From Salvia splendens (Eukaryota; Streptophyta; Magnoliopsida; Lamiales; Lamiaceae), in contig NC_056049.1 of assembly GCF_004379255.2 (NCBI RefSeq), positions 1,488,001 to 1,552,000 of the forward strand: a DNA stretch of 64,000 nt, given 5' to 3'. Each line of letters begins with the position of its first letter. The stretch's first letter is position 1. Both the position numbers and the translations under genes were made by a program. The notes under the pieces are model-generated. The model was not told where the DNA came from. It searched no databases and saw only the letters and a program-made list of their open reading frames with translations. Below are positions 33,084 to 47,833 of this stretch, in pieces.

Positions 33084-33487
33084 TTTTTTTTTGCAGTGGA
33101 TTCTTTCATTAGTATAAGCTACTAAAATCGCCTTTTCTGAACAAGCTTTTCGTATCCACCATTTGGTTCGTCCAGCTTCAACATGTACGTCGTGTTTCCT
33201 TAGCAGTTTCCGAGCAGTTGCACCTTTGTAATTTGTGGATCCAATTGTATAAGTTGCTATGGAGTGAGTGTGTGTTTATCTACTTGTTTAGGAACTGCTA
33301 TTAATATGTACAATTTTAAAAAAAAATCAATTTCCAGTTTTAGATGAGTTCAAATGTGATCATATATTCAATTTAGATTTTTTAGTATGATTAAAGTGAA
33401 AATGAAACTCCTTGATGATAAAATTAAGATTCAAACATAGCATATATCTTCTAAAACTCTTACATTAATTTACTAAGCAAATAGAAA
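33084..33487. other. 3' flank between convergent FAH and BBE-like 1 genes
   Basis: Holds the 3' UTRs of two convergent genes. No other feature seen. Confidence 0.5.
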
Positions 33488-35721
<2,234 letters not shown>

Positions 35722-35724
35722 TAA

Positions 35725-36311
35725 GAGCATCTCCAGTGGGCGGATGTCCCACTCGGACATCCCAAAAACACCTCCTGCCACGTCACTAGGACTTCCCATC
35801 CCACTGCCACGTCACTAGGACATCCACTGCACAATCCGCCCTTCCCATCGCCCTTTCCACTAGGACTTCCCGCAATAAAAAAAATCACAATAATGTAATT
35901 ACGTAAAAACGGAATTATAATTTTGACACGGAATACGGGAAAGCAAAATACGGGCAAAAATACATAGTCATAAAACATAAAAAAAACATAGTTAGAAAAA
36001 AAACAAAATACATATAGAGTTTTAAAAAAAAGTGGTGCGAATGAAAACAAAATACATATAGATTAACATAAGTGGTGCGAATGAAATGAAGTTCAACGAG
36101 CCGTATATATAGAGTTTTAAAAAAAAATTTAATTACCGGACGTCCGGGTCGGACGTCCGACCCACTCCACAATGGCGGACGTCCGCCCGCCCGTCGCCCG
36201 CACGTCCGAGGACACCCGACGTCCTCACGGGACGTCCGTATCCGACCTTCGACGCCACAATGGCGGACGTCCGACCGGACGTCCGCCAGACGTCCGCCAT
36301 TGGAGATGCTC
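35725..36311. mobile_element. Harbinger-derived MITE (deletion derivative)
   Basis: Ends gagcatctccagtgg and ccattggagatgctc, with TAA on both sides (35722-35724 and 36312-36314). The interior phrase gtggtgcgaatgaa (twice, about 36031 and 36071) and gttcaacg..gtatata match the promoter side of ORF1 in the Harbinger element at 24930-27020, but ORF1 itself is gone. The right part is rich in ggacgtccg repeats. Confidence 0.82.
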
Positions 36312-36319
36312 TAACACTC

Positions 36320-39250
36320 ATTGTGAAAATAAGCTGATAACTGATGAGGAAAATATAGATTTCGGGTACATATACTCGTTATATTATCCATTAGAGATGC
36401 CGAATTAAAGAAAGTAATTTAAAATTGAAACGAAAAAATGGAATAAAAATATTGATATAATTAATTGATTGGCCCAAATGGAAATGTTGGGGTAATGGGT
36501 TGCTCGTGAATGCTCTGTACATTATCGCGTGCACACCACAAAGCCTCTAATACGAAGTGCCACAATTAAAGTTTATATATTAACCATAGTTATAAATTAG
36601 TAGTAGTTGAGAAAAGAGACCCATCCATTCTTATCGGAACGTAGGAGAGTCGATCATTGGCTTTGAGTATGGAACAACTTTTAATTTATTTCTCGGTCTA
36701 TGGCTCTATCCTTCTAGGTGTCTATAATTGAACGAGTAGATTATTATTGGGTCCTACTGTAAAACAAGGGATACAACAATAATTTTTAAATATTATTGTT
36801 AATATAATTATATAAAATTTTAATAATTGTACTCTTAATTTTTATTTTATTCCTAAAATACAACTCACTATTGCACATATAATTGTGGCCCAATAACTAA
36901 TTAAATCGTTAACCCATGCTTGATTTGTGAGCATGCACTTATAAGAAAAAATATATACTTCTCCCTATCTACTAAAAATAGAGTCTTTTGGAACGACACA
37001 AATTTTACTGTTAAATTGTCAAAATATTGTCAAAATATGAGAGAGAATGAGAAAGTAATTGATATGGTGTTAATTGATATTGAGCCACGCTTTGTTAGTA
37101 GTGTAATGTGTCATGAAAAGATTTCTAAAAATAGAAAGTGGACATAATTTATTTCAAGAATCTAAATACTCAAATGTGTGAAAACCCTGTATGAGATTGG
37201 GTGAAAACCATGACTACAACAACAGCAAAAGATTGCAGTGTGTGCACATTATTAATTTTGAGAATCTTAATACTCTAATGTGTTCATACAATGATATTTC
37301 AAGATAAGTTAACCCTAGGAATTATCAACACAATCAAATAGTAATAACACATGATTTGAGCATAAACCAATATCTAAACCAACTCAAGGTGTTTAAATCT
37401 TACACAATCATACCAAACACAATAATATACATGTTTAAATCATACTTATCTGCAACTACACACCACTAAATACTTTTCTAAACCACAATTAATATTGAGA
37501 AAAATACACATTTGCAAGAATCTAGAGATTTTTGCTGAAATTTAAGCCCACTTGTTTGAAAAATGAAATTTAAGTTGGTAGTGGAGTGGTTGTTTCTGCA
37601 TTATCATGAATGATAAGCCATCCACTGCCGCAAAGTAGTTTCCTCAGATGAATCCCACTTAGTTGTATGCAATTCTTGTCATAGTTTAGTGCAAATTAAA
37701 CTAGTGATGTAAAACAAAATTTCCATGTACTATAGTGGTAGGTATAGATATATATATATAGTGTAACCATTTATGCTAAACTCAAATTTAAAAAAATATC
37801 TTCTATATTATGCTTTTCTTACTCTTAAAATATGAAAAAGTTTTTGGTTTCGTTTTAGCGTAAACCTAAAATATGTATTTTTTACTTAAAAACTCAAAAT
37901 AGAATTGGTTTTGAAGTACCATTAATTAGAGCTAATAGTCTACCTTATTTTAGGTTTGTGCGATTTATAACTCAAATAGTTGTATAGTTAATGAGTTGCC
38001 AATGATTTCTATTTATTTATTTGTATTTACAGGAGGGCTATTAGCCAAAAATTAAAGTTATTTAGCAATTCTCAGTAAATAGGGGCTTAGAGTGGTTGAT
38101 TATATATAAGCTATTCTCAATAAACACATCTTGGTTATGCCTTTGGGCCTAATATGAGTCCATAAACCATTAATATTTAATGGATCGTATACTGGGTTTT
38201 CCTCAATATATTTATGGGCTTAATATCATATTGATGGTTTTGTATCCTATTTTGTTTGTGTATGCGATAAAAATAAAATAAATGTTTAAGAACATTGCTA
38301 ATGTTTTTAATACTTTTCTTGGTAATTAGGCATTTCTAATACCTTTCTGCAGTTTCAGTTGTAATTAAGATTATTTAAGAATATTATATTAATAGGAAAA
38401 CCTAGGAATTAGGATGCACGTATGAGGGACATAAAATTCCATGACATTTGGCCTTTTAGATATACTCGACTTTGGACAACTCTATCTCTCTCCCAAATGG
38501 AGTACCTATACCCTCCACTTTACATCTGATCAATATATTATTTGGTTAAGATCTCTTAAATGCTTGATTTCATGAACTTTGATGTTATTGTGTATTGTGT
38601 TTACTAACGAGTGTGTGTATCAAAGTGATTTATATAAGGAATAGTTGGCATGCTTAACGGGAAGATTTGTGTTTTAGCACTAGGGTTTTTTACATGTCAC
38701 TTCCATGATCCTCTTCTCCATTGGGACGCCCTGATGCAGGTCGTCGCATCTATCTTTGCCATCACCCTCTTCATTTTTTGGAAGGCCTTATTTGCGCAAC
38801 AGAAACATCGGATTAGGCATGATGATAGATGTCAGCAACAACATTCATTATGTCTGATCCCATGAATTTTTGTTTTCGATTCCGTCACTAGATTTAACCT
38901 TTGCAACTAATAATATCTTTGTCCTTAATCTCATATGTATATATACACACACACATAATAATGATAATAAGAATAATATTTGTGCAGTTAGAGCAGTTTG
39001 ACAAAATAGTAGCCCAACTATTATGCTCCACACACTCGTATATTAATGTCTACAACTACAAAATAATGATAAAAAGTTATTTCATCCAACTAATAAATCA
39101 AGATCAAAGTGTTCACCACCACAAGAAAATCGAGAAAGCCAAAAAAAAAGATAGCTAATAAATATCCGAATTCATTAAAATTTCATAAACTAAAATAAAT
39201 AGAAATTATAAATAAGTACAAAAATCTGTATGACGACGTATCCAAATTTA
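36320..39250. other. AT-rich intergenic DNA
   Basis: No supported gene. Open frames near 36920-37147 and 38650-38865 lack recognisable domains or promoters. A short TA microsatellite lies at about 37750. The segment near 36950-37150 may be a decayed MITE. Confidence 0.5.
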
Positions 39251-39255
39251 CCCCT

Positions 39256-40854
39256 CTATTTCCCTCCTTTCCTCCCTCCACGAAAGGGCAAAACCGGAAT
39301 ACTCTGCTCATTCCTGAAAAAGTTATCCGGATCAACCGCCGTCTTCACCTTCACCAGCCTATCAAAATTCCCCTTGAAATACTTCACGCCGTAAACTTTT
39401 CCGTCACCGTAACTGTTCTCGCCGTTATCCGTCGTCCCAATGTCCAAATCCCTGTAGTTCAGATACGCCTCCCTCGGATTCTCCGAAACGTACGGCGCCA
39501 TGAATCCGTACATCTCCCTTATCTGCTCCACGTAGTCCTTGTCCGCCGCCTCTCCTTCCTCGTCCCAATTCACCGAATACTGAATCTTGAATTTATTCCC
39601 CGCGCGGTGTGGAAACGGCGTCGAAGATTCCGGAATCTCCGCCATTCTCCCGCCGTACGGATTGAACACTAACCCCACTTTCCCAATTTCCACTATTTTG
39701 TTGAAAATTTTCCCCAAATCGGAAATTGAAATTGTTTTCTTCACGTAGTCCGATTTCCGTTTCAAGAAGTTGACGGAATCCGGCGATCTATTTAAAAGTA
39801 CAGATGGAGATGTTTTGTTGTCGAAATTCCCCCAAAACAGGACTGATTCAATCCATGATATTTCCCGGCAATCAGACTTTTTAAGCCCGAGTTTCGGGAA
39901 TTGCGAATCCGTTATCGGGAGAAGCTCGTCGGCCCGGCCGAGGTAAAGCCCGATAAACGTCGCGCGGACGCTCCGTTTCTTGTTCCGGGTGACCGGCTGC
40001 AGAAGCGCCCGGACGAAAAGGTCGTCTTCAGTCGTGTCAGCGAAATCCTGATACTGGCTGAAGACGTCCGTCGCGTTGTCCGCCTCGTATTTCTCGAGGC
40101 GAAAAACGGTCACTGTGGCCGGGACTGGGACCAGCTTTATTTTGTAGCTGATGATTACGCCGAAGCTGGCTCCGCCCCCGCCGCGGATGGCCCAGAACAG
40201 ATCCTCGCCCATGGAGGATCGGTTCACAATTCGGCCGTCCGCGACGGCGATCTTGGCGTCGACCATGTGGTCGACGCTGAGGCCGTGCTTCCGCATCAGG
40301 GTGCCGTACCCGGCGCCGCTGATGTGGCCTCCGGTGGCGACGGTTGGGCAGACGCCGCCGGGGAAGGCGCGGACGGGGCTCTGCGCCGAGATCCTGTAGT
40401 AGAGTTCTCCGAGGTAGGCGCCGGCGCCAACCCAGGCAGAGTCGGCGGCAGCGTCGACCTCGACGGAGCGGAAGTTGAACATGTCGAGGACGACGAAGGG
40501 GGTCGCGGAGACGTAGGAGAGGCCCTCGTAGTCGTGGCCGCCGCTGCGGATTTTGAGGAGGACGTTGAGGCGCTTGGCGCAGGAGACGGCGGCGGCGACC
40601 TGGAGGGCGGAGGTGGGGGTGATGATGGTGGTGGGTTTGGGGGTGGAGGAGAGGTTGAAGCGGCGGTTGCGGATGTAGGATTGGAGGAGGGTGGGGAATA
40701 AGGGGCTGTTTGGGGAGTAGAGGGTGGTGGTTATTTCGGATTGGGGGATTTTGGTGTCGGAGAAGCATTGGGCAAACGAGTCGTAGACATCTTGGGCGGA
40801 AGTGTGGGTGATGGTGAGAGTTAGGAGGATTATTGAGAGGGAAAATCTATTCAT
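39256..40854 (-). CDS. BBE-like FAD-linked oxidase 2 (intronless)
   Basis: A 532-residue protein with a signal peptide at residues 1-20 (MNRFSLSIILLTLTITHTSA). His107 (RSGGHDYEG) and Cys169 (FPGGVCPTVATGGH) should both bind FAD. The next loop reads SGAGYG, where other members have GGGYG or similar. Pocket motifs FNPYGG and IQY are present, and the end is NYRDLDIG and FFRNEQSIPVLPF. A TATA-like ctatatattta lies at about 40917-40927. The 5' half is strongly GC-rich, like members 1 and 3, and this produces long spurious frames on the other strand. No frameshift or stop is seen. Probably secreted; substrate unknown. Confidence 0.94.
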   Translation of the reverse strand: MNRFSLSIILLTLTITHTSAQDVYDSFAQCFSDTKIPQSEITTTLYSPNSPLFPTLLQSYIRNRRFNLSSTPKPTTIITPTSALQVAAAVSCAKRLNVLLKIRSGGHDYEGLSYVSATPFVVLDMFNFRSVEVDAAADSAWVGAGAYLGELYYRISAQSPVRAFPGGVCPTVATGGHISGAGYGTLMRKHGLSVDHMVDAKIAVADGRIVNRSSMGEDLFWAIRGGGGASFGVIISYKIKLVPVPATVTVFRLEKYEADNATDVFSQYQDFADTTEDDLFVRALLQPVTRNKKRSVRATFIGLYLGRADELLPITDSQFPKLGLKKSDCREISWIESVLFWGNFDNKTSPSVLLNRSPDSVNFLKRKSDYVKKTISISDLGKIFNKIVEIGKVGLVFNPYGGRMAEIPESSTPFPHRAGNKFKIQYSVNWDEEGEAADKDYVEQIREMYGFMAPYVSENPREAYLNYRDLDIGTTDNGENSYGDGKVYGVKYFKGNFDRLVKVKTAVDPDNFFRNEQSIPVLPFRGGRKGGK

Positions 40855-40869
40855 TTTAGGGAAGAGAGA

Positions 40870-43155
40870 GAGAGAGGTGCTCTTTTGCAGTGTGGTGAAA
40901 GATTAGTTTGGACGCACCTATATATTTATTGGTGATGGATTTAGGTAGAGAGGGAATAAAAGGAAGGATATGATTGGGGTGGATTCGGCTAATTCTCACC
41001 TTATGCAATTAAAATAATTTCATAACTTAATCATAAATGAATAATCATATGAGTTGTAGTCATCTCATTTAACTAAAATAATCTCACAACTTAATCGTAG
41101 ATAAATTATCATATAATAATATGTCGTAGCAACTAGCAACCAAATAACACCTTATAGTAATAGTATATGGCATGGTGCATAAAAATTTAATAGGAAAAAT
41201 ATGAAAAATATATTATCTCTGTCTCATTGAAATACGCATTATTTCTTTTTTCGCTCATTGCTTACAAATAATCTACTGTATTTATGGAAATATTTTTTCA
41301 TTCTCTCTTATTTTACCAACTATTCATTAAAATTTATATCATTCCAAATAATTTATTTTTATGAGACAGAAGTAATATTATTTTTACTGTATGCAATATA
41401 ATGTAATATCCTCTTTTGACTTTGTGTTTTAAAATCATGAAGAAATCTAAGTGAAAAATTAATGCAACAGAAATGATAAAATGAGACATCGCATATGAAG
41501 GAAGCATTAGTTAAAGTTGAATACTCCATATCGGAGTGTAGGAGAAATACATATCGAAAAAAAGTAGTGGACCATGTTATAAAAAAATGAGGGAAGATTA
41601 AGTATAATTTCTTGCAACTTTAGCACATTGGATTTTGTGTTTTTGTTGTTTTACCAAAATGTAGACATGTTAATCAGTATGTAGGATTTCAGTGGAAAAT
41701 TATTTGGTGTTAGTTAACGACAGGGTTAAATATCTATAAATTACTGGTTTTGAGAAGATAATTAAACTTTATAATATCTAATATGTTATATTACGATATT
41801 TGCCTTTACTAATTGAGTGACTATAGCGACTAATCATAGGGGATTAACAGTATGATTTGATGGATAATTGCATGATTGGAGGCACTAATTTCCGTGGTGG
41901 ACTTGTGCACCCACTTTACTTAATTTCCATGTGAGGTTTTGACGATTTCTACGTGTGGAAAATATGTACGGAGAAGGATATATTAAATTGGTCTACGATG
42001 ATGCACAGTTTAATTGATAATGGTGTCGTTCGATTGACATTAGTCATTATCAAAGATAATGGTGTCGTTTGGCTGACATTAGTCATTATCAAATGGTTAT
42101 CTATCTATTATTAATATATTATTAAGTGGTTATCTATCTAGGGTTAAGTTACGAGATTCAATCCCATAAATTAAATACTCTCTTCGTCCATTCGAAGTCG
42201 GTTTGACTTTTCTGCACTTGTTTTATAAAAATGATTATAAATAATTAAAGTGGAGAAATGATAAAGTAAGAGAGAATAATGCAGAGAATAGTCCCTTAAT
42301 ATTTAATTTGAAATATAATCTTGTTAATCGAATAATCCGAAGATGCTTTATTTCTATCTAATAGATTGTGAAAAAAATAGGAAACCGTTATGATAAAAAG
42401 ATAGATAAGAAAATGTTTTAAGAGTAAAGATAAATTAACAAAAATTGTACATACAAAAAGCCCCTTCTTTTTAAAACGGTTTTTATTTAAACCGGTTTTC
42501 TTATTAACTATTATTTCTTCAGTTAATTACCCTTTTGTTATATTTGTAAAATTAAATCACTATTAAATTACATAGACTATACATTATGGAAAATTTGAAA
42601 ATATGGAAGATCACTAACAACAAAAAATATGAAAGTAGTAATGCATCAGGTTTGCTCAACCATTTTAATCCTATCTACTTGGTGTTCTTATATAGCGTGG
42701 AATCATATTAGGTTCCAATTGTTTCTTATTCTTAGATTGCACTCAAACAACTTTAAAATTATATGTATATATTATTATTCAATTTTTATAAATTAATTTT
42801 TTACAGAAATTTATGAAGAAACAAAATTATTTTTTATTATAAATTTATGAAAAGAATGAAACATAAAATAAATAATTTCCCACTTGTTAACATTAAAATT
42901 TACAAAATGATAAAATATAACAAAAGCAAACAAATGAAAACAAAACAAAGTTACTTTTAATTTAAAATAATTTCGTATGTAAATTTACACGAAAAAATAT
43001 AAGTTAAAAAGAGAAAATGGTTATCCCAGACTCCAAGTCTCCAACATGACTTGTGCTATTACATTACTATAATTATGTTAATTCTAATTTATAGGAATAA
43101 TATAGTAAAGACTACAAAAGGTTGCAAATGCCTATATTTATTTTGTGTAATGCTA
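40870..43155. other. AT-rich intergenic DNA with decayed MITEs
   Basis: No gene seen. A decayed Stowaway-like piece lies at about 41214-41385, and a half copy of the 13231 family at about 42176-42290 (shared ttttctgcact.gttttataaaaatg). Confidence 0.5.
42016..42093 (+). repeat. 39-bp tandem duplication
   Basis: Two adjacent copies of gataatggtgtcgtt...gacattagtcattatcaaa, at 42016-42054 and 42055-42093, differing at about three positions. Confidence 0.85.
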
Positions 43156-43159
43156 GTAT

Positions 43160-44290
43160 TAAGAAATAAAGTATGCATATATATACTCATTTTATACTTT
43201 AGAATTTAAGAATTAATTAAAATAATTGGATTCAAACGACTATAATAACTCTAAGATTTTAATTATATACACATGTAGTAGTAATTTTTATAACTTAGAA
43301 TTTAAAGATAATTTAATAATGAAATAATTGGATGCGAATGGCTATAATTATTTTGTAATTCGTTGAATGATAACACTAAGAAATTAATTATATACGTATG
43401 TAATCGTTTTTGTAACTTAGAATTGTAAAGATGATTTAATAATAAAATAATGAGATGCGAATTGGTATTACTATTTTTTATTTCATTGGAGGATAACACT
43501 AAAAAATTAATCATATATGCGTATAGTCATTTTTATAATTTATAATTTTAAGAATTATTTAATAATAAAATAATTAGATGTGAATGACTATAATTATTTC
43601 TTTGGATGACAACACTGAGAAATTATTGTATACACATGTAGTTATTTTATAGTTTAGAATTTTAAAGATTGTTTATTAAAAAAATAATTGAATGAGAACG
43701 ACTACGATTATTTAGTTCGATGATAACAATAAGAAATTAATTATATACACCTGATGTTACTTTTATTAACTTATAATTTTAAAGATAATTTTAAAGATGA
43801 AATAATTAGATGTGAATGACTATTATTATTTTTTAATTGGATGATAACACTATGAAAATAATTAAATATGTATATAGTCATTTATAACTTGATGATTTTA
43901 AGAATTATATAATAATAAAATAATCTGATTTGAATGACTATAATTGTTTCTTGGATGATAACACTAAGAATATATTACAATAGTCAATTTTATATTTTAG
44001 AATCATAAAGATTATTGATTAATAATATATAATGGACATGAACCATTATGATTATTTAGTTAGATGATAACAATAAGATTTTAGTTATATATACTTGTAG
44101 CCATTTTTATAACTTAGATATTTAAAGATGATTCAATAATGAAATAATTGTAAGTGAATGGCTATTATTATTTTATATTTTATTAGATGATAATATTAAA
44201 AAAGCAATTATATACGTAGGTAGTCATTTTATAACTTAGAATTATAAAGTTGATTTATTGATAAAATAATGAAATGTGAAAGTTAGTTTA
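43160..44290. repeat. Degenerate tandem array, units of about 118 bp
   Basis: Nine to ten diverged units, each carrying the same ordered words: tatatac.catgtag, catttttataacttagaattttaaag, aataataaaataatt.gatg.gaatg, ctataattatt, and tggatgataacactaagaaatta. The 'cttagaatt' word recurs near 43280, 43410, 43540, 43650, 43770, 43880, 43995, 44110 and 44235, so spacing is about 110-126 bases. It does not code for protein. Confidence 0.85.
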
Positions 44291-44299
44291 AAAGATAAT

Positions 44300-46240
44300 T
44301 TAGTTTGTATGGGGGAGTTTAAATTTAGAGGAAATGGAATGAAGAAATATCCTTTTTCTTGTTAATGGAAGAAGAAATTGTGCAGCCAATATTATCTACC
44401 TAATTGAATAGATCGATTCAACAGAATTGATTACAAACTATGCAATTGATTATGTAGTAAATCAATTCCTAAATATATAAACGTTGATGCAGGAAAACGC
44501 TTTCCTAAATTATTATAGGAGGGTAATTATGTAATACATCAAATTAATTAATAATTATAATTTAATTTTATATGTAAAATACCTAAAATGTCCAACTTTG
44601 TACATACAATTTTGTTAATTTATCACTACCCATGTTTTAAATCATTTGATCATAAAGCTAATCTTAACTACTAAAAGGATCATACATTTAATATTGTGAT
44701 TCAAGTCAAAACTGTTTATTAGCAAACACAAGCTCAAAAATTGATACAGTATAATAATTCATGCATATTAATCAAATTATAAGTTTAAAATAATTTGCTG
44801 GTTATATCCGTTCGGTCAATTAAATTATAAAATAATACTTATCAACCGATTTTTAAAATATTCTCTCTCTGAGAAAAAAAAAACTTATTCATGGTTCAAT
44901 TGGTAGGTAATGGAATTAATTAGGGGAAGATTCAACAATTCCAAAGTCAAACAAACCTTATATAGTTATTTTATGTTTGACTTGGTCTCTTCCAAATTAT
45001 GTGTCCTAAAATTGCGCTATATCTTAGTCGCGTAAATGTCTACGCCGCATATTAAACTTTGGACATTTTGAAAATTGAAAATTATTATTCTACTGAGTTT
45101 GTCGTTATATGCATTTTCTAGATGATATAGATGAAAAGTATTTAAAAAAAAATGAAAAGTATTATATATGAAGATGAAATGTAATGTTTGAAAAGTCCCT
45201 GTTGTGAGTTATGAGTTGTGACATTGACCCTTTATAACATTTGGCATTTCATTTTTCGTGTATATAAAAACATTGAAATATCTTCAGAGATAAAGAAGAG
45301 CTATTAATAGGTTCATAAGTTGTGGGCTGTTGCATTATGGAATGACTTAATTGATAGAGCCACGAAAAAATATCAGTAAATTATTAAATGGGTGATTTGA
45401 TTCTGATTGTTAGCAATCCAAAATTTCGACACTAACTTGTCTTCATGATTTACTCACGTGATACTATCGAAAGTTAAATAAAACGATTTCATATTTTAGA
45501 CAAAGGAACTTCGCCGTATTATAACTAAATTAAATGATTTTTTGTCGATTTATGGTTTATTTTAAGAGATAATGGGATGGAAGAGAAAAAAAGAGAAACG
45601 AGGAATGTGATATAAGGAAGTACAACAAATGAAATTATTGAATTTAGTACAATACGATGTTTAAGCTACTTACAATGTACGTCATTTTGGCTGAATTTCG
45701 ATAGTGTCACGTAAGTAAGTCGTCAAGCCTTGTCAGTAAAATTTTGATTGCAAATCAATAGGTTGATAATTTATAAACATATTTTTTAAGTTGACAAGTA
45801 AAATCAATAGTTTGATTTGTAAAATTAGAATTTAATGAAAGTTTATAAATTTACAAGAAAATACCCATGGTATAAACATTTCAAGGATTTAATATAAAAA
45901 TTCACTTTCTTATGTTCATGTCTATAGATTTATTAGTCAAGTAAGTTTATATTAGAATTTATTATTAATTAAATTCATTGAAAAATTTTAATTATGAGAA
46001 ATAAAGTTCAAAATCTTGACCCAACTTTTGTAATGTTGAGACTTGAGAAAGGTCATCCAATTTAATTATAGGCCCAATAGCCATTATAGGTTGTGGTTAT
46101 TACTAGCAAAAATATTATACGGAGTAAGCAATAGTACAATGTTAGAAGAGCTAATGGACCAAACCATCAATTTATTTTAAAACCTATAGACTAAACGATA
46201 ACATTTAATCAACTAAGTTGCATTTTATCGTAAAATTATC
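44300..46240. other. AT-rich intergenic DNA
   Basis: No gene or complete mobile element recognised. The right end will contain the 3' UTR of BBE-like 3. Confidence 0.5.
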
Positions 46241-46246
46241 TAATTT

Positions 46247-47833
46247 CTATTTGGGTGAAACTGGAATGCTTTGCTCGTTTCTGAACAAATTATCGGGATC
46301 AACAATTGTCTTGATCTTCACCAATCTATAGAAATTTTCCTTGAAATATTTTAGCCCATAGACCTTTCCCTGCTCATAGCTATCTAGACCTCCATCATTG
46401 ATTCCGATGTCCAGATCTCTATAGTTCAAAAACGCCTCCCTAGGCGATGCTGACACGTATGGCGACATATAATCAAATAGCTGGCGTGTCAAATTCACGT
46501 ATTGATTCGCCGCCACCTCGCCGCCTTCTTCCCAGTTCGTCGCATACTGTAGCTTCGCAATGTTGCCGGCTCTGTGAGGGAAAGGCTTCGCCCACGACGG
46601 AATCTCCGCCATTCTACCGCCGTAGGGGTTGAACACCAACTCCGGAGCTTGCAATTCCACCATTTTCCTTAATATGAGCTCAACTTCTGGCTTTGGAATC
46701 GGCTTCTTTAAGTAATCCGATTTCCTTTTTAGGTAATCGACTTTTGGGGGTTTTCGATTCAGAAGAGCAGTCGCCGGAGTTCCCGGCTTAAAACTACTCC
46801 AAAATAGCACTGATTCGATCCAGCTCATTTCCAGACAATCTGTCTCTTTCAATTCCAATTCAGGAATTTTCTGGTGCATAAGGGAAAGTAATTCCCCTGA
46901 TGCACCAAGGAACATTGCGACGAATCTAGCCCGATTCGTCGCGACGTTCGAGACGTTCACAATGTCCAGGCTCATCCTGATAAAAAGCTGCGGCGGCAGT
47001 TCTGTCGCCGCAGCCTCTACGTAACGGTAAACGAGGTTCGTCAGATTCTCGTTAAACAACCGTTGGATTCTAAAAACCGTTACTTTCGGCGGGACCGGGA
47101 CGAGCTCGATTTTATACGACACCACGACGCCGAAGCTATACCCTCCGCCGCCGGTGATCGCCCAGAACAGATCCTCGCCCATGGCCTCCCGGTCGAGGAG
47201 GCGTCCTCCGGCGTCAACGAGCCTCGCGTCAACGATGTTGTCGACCGAGAGGCCGTGCGCGCGGATCATGTTCCCGTAGCCGCCCCCGCCGAAGTGGCCG
47301 CCGACGCCGACCCGGGGGCAGACTCCGGCGGGGAAGCCGAGGGCCGCGCTCTTCTCAGCGATGGCGTAGTAGACCTCGCCGAGGATCGCGCCGGCCTCGA
47401 CCCACGCCGTTCCGGCGTCGGCGTCGACGTCGACGGCCCGGAGATTGAACAAATCTAGTATGAAAAAATCGGAGAAATCGGAGCGGTAGGAGAGGCCCTC
47501 GTAGTCATGGCCGCCGCTGCGGATTTTGATTTGGAGGCCGTGGGATTTGGCGCAGACGACGGCGGCCTGAATGTGGGAGATTTGGAGAGCGGTGAGGATG
47601 AATTGGGGCTTTGGAGTGGCGGAGGAATTGAAGCGGAGGTTGTTGAGGTAGTTTTGGAGGAGGGAGGAAAAGGAGGAGTTGTTTGGACTGTAGAGAACTG
47701 CAGAGGTCGGACTGGAGGGGTCGGAGTGGTCGTCCAGGCACCGGAGGAAAGACTGGTCAACTGTTGAGGCTGATGAGAGAGAAAATAGGAGAGCTAAGAA
47801 GATGAGTTGGATTGTTTTTATTGAACTTTCCAT
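46247..47833 (-). CDS. BBE-like FAD-linked oxidase 3 (intronless)
   Basis: A 528-residue protein from the ATG at 47833 (MESSIKTIQLIFLALLF), which opens a clear signal peptide; a longer in-frame start at 47953 adds an implausible polar leader. His109 (RSGGHDYEG) and Cys172 (FPAGVCPRVGVGGH) are the expected FAD-binding residues. FNPYGG and LQY are present at the pocket. The catalytic-domain end is NYRDLDIG and FRNEQSIPVSPK. It resembles member 2 more than members 4-6 (shared LYSPN, LFWS/LFWG, PHRAGN). It is divergently arranged with BBE-like 4, 860 bases apart, so the two may share regulatory DNA. The 5' half is GC-rich. Confidence 0.95.
   Translation of the reverse strand: MESSIKTIQLIFLALLFSLSSASTVDQSFLRCLDDHSDPSSPTSAVLYSPNNSSFSSLLQNYLNNLRFNSSATPKPQFILTALQISHIQAAVVCAKSHGLQIKIRSGGHDYEGLSYRSDFSDFFILDLFNLRAVDVDADAGTAWVEAGAILGEVYYAIAEKSAALGFPAGVCPRVGVGGHFGGGGYGNMIRAHGLSVDNIVDARLVDAGGRLLDREAMGEDLFWAITGGGGYSFGVVVSYKIELVPVPPKVTVFRIQRLFNENLTNLVYRYVEAAATELPPQLFIRMSLDIVNVSNVATNRARFVAMFLGASGELLSLMHQKIPELELKETDCLEMSWIESVLFWSSFKPGTPATALLNRKPPKVDYLKRKSDYLKKPIPKPEVELILRKMVELQAPELVFNPYGGRMAEIPSWAKPFPHRAGNIAKLQYATNWEEGGEVAANQYVNLTRQLFDYMSPYVSASPREAFLNYRDLDIGINDGGLDSYEQGKVYGLKYFKENFYRLVKIKTIVDPDNLFRNEQSIPVSPK

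Noticed and set aside
36920..37147. 75-codon frame
   Set aside because: Lies in MITE-like AT-rich DNA, with no recognisable domain.
38650..38865. 71-codon frame with a hydrophobic middle
   Set aside because: No domain, no promoter, no paralog in the window; could occur by chance.
39901..40768. Open frames of 266 and 243 codons overlapping BBE-like 2
   Set aside because: Shadows of the GC-rich BBE-like 2 coding sequence; low-complexity translation.
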